A stretch of 64,000 bases of DNA. Source: Actinocrispum wychmicini (GTDB lineage Bacteria; Actinomycetota; Actinomycetes; Mycobacteriales; Pseudonocardiaceae). Location of the stretch: assembly GCF_004345645.1 (NCBI RefSeq), contig NZ_SLWS01000004.1, positions 744,001 through 808,000 of the forward strand, written 5' to 3'. Positions 59,844 to 64,000 of this stretch are shown piece by piece. A program made the position numbers and the translations under genes. The notes beneath the pieces are model-generated. The model did no database searches. It was not told where the DNA came from and saw only the letters and a list, made by a program, of their open reading frames with translations. The first letter of the stretch is position 1; each line of letters opens with the position of its first letter.

Positions 59844-61248
59844 CTTGTCGGATTGCCTAGAAGCGCCCTGGTCAGGTTGTTCCGTGCGGCATACATCTCG
59901 TTCAGTGCTCCGGTCAGTTCCGCGTCGCCGACATGGACGTCGGCGTCCGAGTTCTCGGCGAGCGAGCGTAGCGCGGCCCGCCGCAGGAGTTCCTTGATGA
60001 ACGACGCCGGGGCGCCTTCCGTCGCTTCGACGACAGGCGCGAGATCGGCGGTCAGTCTCAGGCCGCGCGCGTAGAGCTGGAGCAGCGTTTCGCGGCCGGC
60101 GGCGTCCGGCAACGGGAGTTCGACGGCCAGATCGACCCGGCCGGGGCGGTCGGCCAGGGCCCGTTCCAGCTCGCTGGCGCGGTTGGTGGTCAGCAGGAAC
60201 GTGACGTCCGCGTCGCCGCCGACCCCGTCCATGGCGTCGAGCAGGCTGAACAGCAGCGGCTGGCCGGTGCCCATCGGGTCGTAGCCGCGGTCCTGCGCGA
60301 TCAGGTCGACGTCCTCCAGCACGACGACGCTGGGCTGCAGGCGTCGGGCGAGCATCGCGGCCTTCTCGATGAACCGCATGGCCGCGCCGGTCAGAATGAT
60401 GATCGTGCTGCCGGGCAGCCGTCCCATCAAGTACCGCATGGTGTGCGTCTTGCCCGTGCCGGGCGGGCCGTACAGCAGAAGTCCGCGCTTGAGGTGCTGG
60501 CCTGCGGCGAGCAGACGTTCGCCGTGCCGCGCGATTCCCACCACGTGTGCCTCGATCGACTCCAACACGCCGGCCGGCAGGACCACCTCGTCGCCGCCGA
60601 TGTCGGGCCGGGGCAGGAAGGTCAGCAGCTCGTTGCCGAAATGCTCGCTGACCCCGAACGCCAGCACCTGGCCGCGCAGGACGTCGTGCTCGGCGACCAG
60701 GGACTCGATCTCGGCGCGCACGGCGGTCGCAGTCACCTGCGAGGTCGCCAGCACCTCGACCCGGCACACGGGTTCGGCGAACTGCGGGGCCGCGCCACGG
60801 ACCCCGAGGACCACCGGGGAGCCGTCCGGCGCGACCGTGCCGACCAGACCGAGCTGCACCACGTCGATCGCCTGGTCGGGCCCGACCAGGCGGTGGTGTA
60901 GTCCACCGAGCCGAGCTGGTACGTGTTCTGCGTGCCGGCGGCGGCCAGCATGCTGATCAGGTCCTCGAAGTTCCGGTGCGAGCCGACCACACCGAACCAG
61001 TCCATCGCCTTGCCGTACCTGGCGAGATAGGCGTCGATTCCGCGCTGCAGGTTCGCGTGTTCCCAGCCCGGCCAGCCGCGACTGACGACGACCACTTCGG
61101 ACACCGGCACACCGAGATGCCCGGTGACCCGGTCGGACAGCACGTTCGCCTGCGGCACACCGGCCATCTCGTTGGTGGCCCGGATGATCCGGTACAGCTC
61201 CGCCGCGAGGCCATGGGTGCCGTCGTCGGCACACTGCGCACTGTCCAT
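59840..61248 (-). pseudogene. AAA+ ATPase (CDC48/26S-like) gene with apparent single-base frameshift
   Basis: From ATG 61248 one frame gives a plausible N-terminal domain ending QLGSVDYTT, then becomes nonsense. A neighbouring frame resumes as LVGPDQAIDVVQLGLVGTVAPDG and runs to the stop at 59840. The break is near 60889-60892, consistent with loss of one C in ACCACC(C)GCC. The ATPase module is intact: Walker A LLLYGPPGTGKTHTM, Walker B VVVLEDVDLIAQDR, sensor LLTTNRASELERAL and arginine finger RPGRVD. It is either a true lesion or a sequencing error; restored, the protein would be ~470 residues. Translationally coupled to the GH114-like lipoprotein. Confidence 0.65.
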
Positions 61249-61265
61249 GTCACCAGAGTGCCCGT

Positions 61266-61294
61266 GTTCGACGCGCCTGTCGAACCGTTAGCCT
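61266..61294 (+). promoter_or_regulatory. Inverted repeat and -10-like box in the AAA/lipoprotein divergent region
   Basis: GTTCGAC (61266-61272) and GTCGAAC (61279-61285) are perfect 7-bp arms with a 6-bp spacer; TAGCCT at 61289-61294 fits a -10 pattern 34 bp before the lipoprotein start. Weakly supported operator/promoter. Confidence 0.35.
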
Positions 61295-61327
61295 GGAAGC
61301 AGTGTGTCCATGGGGAACAGGGGTCAC

Positions 61328-61552
61328 GTGCGTTCGGTTGCGGTGTTTCTGATCGCTGTGCTGGTCGCCGGTTGCTCCTCTCAGTCCTCTGTGGACGCTC
61401 CGGTGACGGGCGGTCTGAGCCCGCCGGACCAGCGGGTCGAGTTCGGGACTGGCACGGGGGAAAGCCTGTCCGCGGCCGGACGAACGATCTCCGGCAAGGA
61501 CTCCACCGGACCTAGGCACTGGTGGTCCTGGCGAGGACGACCCCGCCGATGA
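61328..61552 (+). CDS. Short putative lipoprotein (possibly truncated)
   Basis: About 74 residues from GTG 61328 (AGGGG 4 nt upstream). RSVAVFLIAVLVAGCSSQSS is a clear lipoprotein signal. The remainder is Gly/Ser/Pro-rich and then basic (WWSWRGRPRR), and it overlaps the 3' end of the SMR gene by 41 bp. The abrupt basic end looks out of frame, so this may be the surviving 5' end of a longer lipoprotein gene. Confidence 0.45.
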   Translation: MRSVAVFLIAVLVAGCSSQSSVDAPVTGGLSPPDQRVEFGTGTGESLSAAGRTISGKDSTGPRHWWSWRGRPRR

Positions 61553-61829
61553 TCAGGCCGAGCGCGGCGATCCGGCCGAAGCTGACCGGCTCGTGGTTCA
61601 CGATCACGCCGATCAGGATCGTGCCCGCGGCGCCCATCCCGGTGAAGACCGCGTACGCGGTGCCGACCGGAAGGGTGTTGAGCGCGCGCGACAGCAGGTA
61701 GACGGCACCGAGGCAGAGCACAAGGCAGATCAAGGTCGGCAGCGGCCTGGTGAAGTTCTCGGTCGGTTTGATGCTCTGCGCCCAGGCGATCTCGACGACC
61801 CCGGCGAGCAGGAGGATGAGCCATCCCAT
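61512..61829 (-). CDS. SMR-family multidrug/quaternary-ammonium efflux protein
   Basis: 105 residues; GGAGG 5 nt before ATG 61829. Four membrane helices, with the essential Glu in helix 1 (LLLAGVVEIAWAQSIK) and the GTAYAVFTGMGAAGTILIGVIV helix 3 typical of EmrE/SugE (SugE/Gdx-like by the W-A-Q context). Proton-coupled export of guanidinium or quaternary cations. Its start overlaps the stop of the azoreductase gene (TGATG), and both are under the TetR operators. Confidence 0.92.
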   Translation of the reverse strand: MGWLILLLAGVVEIAWAQSIKPTENFTRPLPTLICLVLCLGAVYLLSRALNTLPVGTAYAVFTGMGAAGTILIGVIVNHEPVSFGRIAALGLIIGGVVLARTTSA

Positions 61830-62491
61830 CATGTCCTCCGACGTGTTGACAGGTCGGCGACCAGGGCGTCGACCGCGTGCAGTGCCGCCTCCCGCGATTG
61901 GTGGTGCTCCCCTTCGCGGTGCGCGAGCTTGGGGTCGAGGAGGGTGTTGGACAGTTCGGTGTGGACGAACGTGACGTCCTTGACGTCGAAGTGGCCGGCG
62001 AAGAAGTCCCGCAGGTAGCGTTCTTCGTGGTCGTAGGGCGCCCGTGGCGTGCCCGGCTGGTAGCTGCCGCCGCGCGCGCCGGTGACCACGAACGACCGCC
62101 CGGCCAGGGACATCCGGGGGAACGTGACCTGGTCGATCCACGCCTTGAGCGACGCGGGCACCGAGAAGTTGTACATCGGCGTGCCGATCAGCACGACGTC
62201 CGCGGTCAGCAGGTCGGCCAGTAACGGTTCCACCACCGCCCACGCCGCCCGCTGGCCCGACGTGCGGACAACGCTCGCGTAGTCGGCGGGGTCGAAGATC
62301 TGCCCGGCCAACACCGCGTCGCACAGTTCGGTCCACGCCTCGCCGATCTGCGGCACCGGGTGGACAGCCAGGTCACGGTAGACGTACCCGCTGTCGGGAC
62401 GCGCCGCCCGCCACGCGGTGGCGAACCGCCCACTCAGCTCCCGGGAGAACGAGGTACGGCGGGCACTGGCATCGAGGTGAAGCAGGTTCAT
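61829..62491 (-). CDS. azoR: FMN-dependent NADH-azoreductase
   Basis: 220 residues from ATG 62491 (GGAGG upstream). The flavodoxin-like fold is shown by NLLHLDASARRTSFSRELSGRFA (phosphate loop), VLIGTPMYNFSVPASLKAWIDQVTFPRMS (FMN site) and FVVTGARGGSYQPG. Reduces azo compounds and quinones using NADH. In operon with the SMR exporter and divergent from a TetR gene. Confidence 0.92.
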   Translation of the reverse strand: MNLLHLDASARRTSFSRELSGRFATAWRAARPDSGYVYRDLAVHPVPQIGEAWTELCDAVLAGQIFDPADYASVVRTSGQRAAWAVVEPLLADLLTADVVLIGTPMYNFSVPASLKAWIDQVTFPRMSLAGRSFVVTGARGGSYQPGTPRAPYDHEERYLRDFFAGHFDVKDVTFVHTELSNTLLDPKLAHREGEHHQSREAALHAVDALVADLSTRRRT

Positions 62492-62503
62492 AGCGCCTCC
62501 ATT

Positions 62504-62565
62504 AAGTGGACATGACGTCCAGTTCTGTCGACGACTGTAACCCCAAGTGGACAGCGTGTCCAGTT
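62504..62565. promoter_or_regulatory. Twin TetR operators in the azoR/TetR divergent promoter
   Basis: Two 21-bp sites at 62504-62524 and 62545-62565 share AAGTGGACA-N4-GTCCAGTT. Each is an 8-bp inverted repeat (AA[G/C]TGGAC) with a 5-bp centre. Minus-strand TGGACA inside site 2 plus TACAGT (17-bp spacer) forms the azoR promoter. Plus-strand TGGACA (62548-62553) plus TAAGCT (62572-62577, 18-bp spacer) forms the TetR promoter, with a leaderless GTG 6 nt on. Confidence 0.88.
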
Positions 62566-62583
62566 GCTTGCTAAGCTCGGAGA

Positions 62584-63174
62584 GTGGCCACCCATGACCT
62601 GTCAACGCCCAGCGCGAACCGGGAACGCGCCGACGCCGCCCGTAACCGCCTGAAAGTGCTGGCCGCGGCAGAGACATTGTTCGCCGAACGCGGCGCGAGC
62701 ACAGTCACCATGGACGACATAGCCAAAGCCGCCGGCGTCGGCCGCGGCACCCTCTACCGCCGCTACCCAGACCGCGCCGCGATCGCCCTCGCCCTCCTCG
62801 ACGAACACGAACGCCGCCTACAGGAACAACTCCTGTCCGGCCCCCCACCCTTGGGCCCCGGCACGTCCCCAGCCGAACGCCTGGCCGCGTTCTACGCCGC
62901 GATGGTGGAACTACTGGCCCGACACGTACACCTCGCCCTGGGCGCCGAGGTCGGCCGGTCCCGATTCAGCGCGGGCGCCTACGGCTTCTGGCGAGCCCAC
63001 ATCCTCACCCTGATCCGCGACGCCGGCCACAAAGACCCAGACCCCCTCGCCGACATCCTGCTCGCCCCCCTCGCCCCCGAAGTCTTCCAACACCAGACCC
63101 AAGAACTGGGCCTGGACAAGGAAAGGATCACCACAGCACTCGCCGACCTGGCTCACCGCGTCCTGGGACAGTGA
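62584..63174 (+). CDS. TetR/AcrR-family transcriptional repressor
   Basis: 196 residues, GTG start. NRLKVLAAAETLFAERGASTVTMDDIAKAAGVGRGTLYRRYPDRAAIALALL is the TetR HTH; the C-terminal helical ligand domain is of the SCO-type TetR_C with GAEVGRSRFSAGAYGFWRAH. It very likely represses itself and azoR-SMR through the twin 21-bp sites, released by a xenobiotic ligand. Confidence 0.93.
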   Translation: MATHDLSTPSANRERADAARNRLKVLAAAETLFAERGASTVTMDDIAKAAGVGRGTLYRRYPDRAAIALALLDEHERRLQEQLLSGPPPLGPGTSPAERLAAFYAAMVELLARHVHLALGAEVGRSRFSAGAYGFWRAHILTLIRDAGHKDPDPLADILLAPLAPEVFQHQTQELGLDKERITTALADLAHRVLGQ

Positions 63175-63310
63175 GTCACCACGCCAAGCCCCCTGGCTGA
63201 CCCAACACCGAGGCGATGGTCGGCAGCGACCCGCCCTGGCGCAGGGGTGCTTTGCAGGCGCGTCCCAACAATAGGCGCGTGCCCGCGCAACACACCTGTG
63301 CCTCGTTCTG

Positions 63311-63431
63311 TCTCCCGGCCGACCTGGGCGCAGCCCAACCACAGGTGTCAAGAGGCTGAAAGCGCGAGCAACCCCGAGCGGGAGCCGGCCTCTTGACGCC
63401 TGTGGTTGCCTTTGGCAGGTCGGGCGGGAGG
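63311..63431. repeat. Long imperfect inverted repeat (~121 nt hairpin)
   Basis: Inner arms 63336-63356 and 63388-63408 match at 20 of 21 positions (CAACCACAGG.GTCAAGAGGC). Outer arms 63311-63326 and 63416-63431 match at 14 of 16. They are separated by a 9/7-nt internal loop and capped by a 31-nt loop. No reading frame is associated. It could be a non-coding RNA, a terminator of the TetR transcript, or a miniature element. Confidence 0.75.
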
Positions 63432-63507
63432 CAGGACGCAGTCAGTTCCCCTGTCTCCTGGTCGATCTGCCGCGCGGCGAGCGCTTCTTTTGAACAACGC
63501 AGCCCGG

Positions 63508-63523
63508 GTCAAGGATCCTTGAC
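63508..63523. repeat. Perfect 16-bp palindrome
   Basis: GTCAAGGATCCTTGAC, fully self-complementary, in the region between the TetR gene and the dioxygenase gene. Could be a dimeric-regulator site. No promoter is evident next to it. Confidence 0.5.
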
Positions 63524-63544
63524 AAACGGACCGCAGTCCATAAA

Positions 63545-63561
63545 CCGAGGCGAAGCCTCGG
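63545..63561. terminator. Small hairpin
   Basis: CCGAGGC / GCCTCGG with a GAA triloop. Short and without a U tract; a weak terminator candidate inside the degenerate region before the azoreductase remnant. Confidence 0.35.
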
Positions 63562-63572
63562 AGTCCTTGTTC

Positions 63573-63689
63573 GGTGGCGGCGAGCCGCAGGGGGAGCAGG
63601 CTGAGGCGTGGCGGGCCGCGCCCGCCACGTTCGATCGCTTCGACGTCGCCGACAAGCTCCTGTTCAGCGTGCCGATGTGGAACGGGGGC
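63573..63689 (+). pseudogene. Azoreductase/NAD(P)H-dehydrogenase fragment
   Basis: In frame: GEPQGEQAEAWRAAPATFDRFDVADKLLFSVPMWNGG. The FDVADKLLFSVPMWN stretch is the FMN-loop strand of flavodoxin-like azoreductases ('ADKLVFSVPMWNF'). Neither the N-terminal phosphate loop nor the rest of the fold is present; the frame ends soon after. A remnant, distinct from the intact azoR 1.1 kb away. Confidence 0.6.
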
Positions 63690-63696
63690 GCGCTTT

Positions 63697-64000
63697 CTAG
63701 ACCTGCTCGCCCAGTTTGAAACCCTCCTGTTTGGACGTGTACGAGAAGCCGTCGGCGCCGATCGTCACGTCCGCCTCGCGGGCGTCCGAGCGCTCGATGA
63801 GTGGTTGGGCCTTGCCGTCCAGGTCCAGGACCGGGGAGGCGTCGGAGTACCAGCTTGGCACCACCGGGTTTCCCCACCAGTCGCGGCGTTGGTTGTCGTG
63901 CACGTCCCAGGTGATCACCGGGTTGTCCGGGTCGCCGGTGTAGTAGTCGTGGGTGTACAGCTCGATCCGGTGCCCGTCGGGGTCACGCACGTAGAGGTAG
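63697..64000 (-). CDS. 3,4-dihydroxyphenylacetate 2,3-dioxygenase-like extradiol dioxygenase, C-terminal part
   Basis: The frame is open to the window edge, so only the last ~100 codons are present. YLYVRDPDGHRIELYTHDYYTGDPDNPVITWDVHDNQRRDWWGNPVV closely matches type I extradiol dioxygenases acting on homoprotocatechuate (HpaD/HPCD); the Glu in RIELY is the third iron ligand. Opens the aromatic ring in 4-hydroxyphenylacetate catabolism. The rest of the gene and presumably the pathway lie beyond 64000. Confidence 0.9.
   Translation of the reverse strand, partial: YLYVRDPDGHRIELYTHDYYTGDPDNPVITWDVHDNQRRDWWGNPVVPSWYSDASPVLDLDGKAQPLIERSDAREADVTIGADGFSYTSKQEGFKLGEQV

Overview
The window reads as chromosomal DNA of a high-G+C filamentous actinomycete, most likely of the Pseudonocardiaceae (Amycolatopsis/Kibdelosporangium type). 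I infer this from strong G/C third positions, many GTG starts, 4-nt ATGA/GTGA gene overlaps, promoters whose -10 box sits 6-7 nt before a start codon (leaderless mRNAs), a CUT1 sugar transporter without its own ATPase, and expanded one-component regulators. No rRNA, tRNA or CRISPR array was seen. Genus is not proven by the sequence.

Layout. 1-6.4 kb: end of a surface protein, a MerR regulator with its operator, an erythromycin-esterase-like enzyme and a secreted M36 protease. 6.4-9.2 kb: a 913-residue protein with an eCIS-cargo-type N-terminus. 9.2-11.9 kb: class V aminotransferase, SnoaL-like protein, LysR. 12-17.5 kb: a less G+C-rich accessory stretch with a PD-(D/E)XK nuclease-like protein, a hydrolase, an XRE/TPR regulator and three small genes. 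17.5-18 kb: transposase debris with a 13-G tract. 18-29.5 kb: one long LacI-controlled operon (CUT1 importer, two ADP-ribosylglycohydrolase-family enzymes, ribokinase, a TIM-barrel/formylglycine-generating-enzyme-like fusion, CoA-transferase, CitE-like lyase), probably for import and breakdown of a glycosidic (riboside-like) compound.

29.56-34.85 kb holds the most striking system: five tightly packed genes encoding a TRYPCO2 protein, a trypsin-like protease fused to an NB-ARC/STAND NTPase, a TPR protein, an E1-like ThiF enzyme and a single polypeptide joining a ubiquitin-like segment, an E2 domain with HPN...Cys, and a JAB/JAMM isopeptidase. Together they look like a self-contained ubiquitin-like conjugation/deconjugation pathway wired to an NLR-like protease sensor.

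34.8-50.4 kb is mostly metabolic and regulatory: GH27 alpha-galactosidase, Xaa-Pro aminopeptidase, two LysR genes, PadR-ABC exporter, methyltransferase, cysteine-dioxygenase-like and VOC proteins, a dehalogenase-like protein lacking key catalytic residues, an ECF-sigma/SRPBCC versus FAD-oxidoreductase divergon between two gene fragments (rhomboid, TMEM175), and a nitrilase. 50.4-57.9 kb is a second NTP-dependent system, six coupled genes: zinc-ribbon-like protein, membrane protein, BchI/MoxR-type AAA+, BchD/vWA-like protein, CHAT caspase-like protease, STAND NTPase. Both this and the 29.6-kb system pair an NTPase with a protease, as in bacterial conflict or programmed-death systems.

57.9-64 kb: cupin-MarR pair behind competing hairpins, a GH114-like lipoprotein coupled to an AAA+ gene with an apparent frameshift, a TetR-controlled azoreductase/SMR efflux pair with twin operators, a structured intergenic region with a ~120-nt imperfect hairpin and an azoreductase remnant, and the 3' end of a homoprotocatechuate 2,3-dioxygenase-type gene running off the window.
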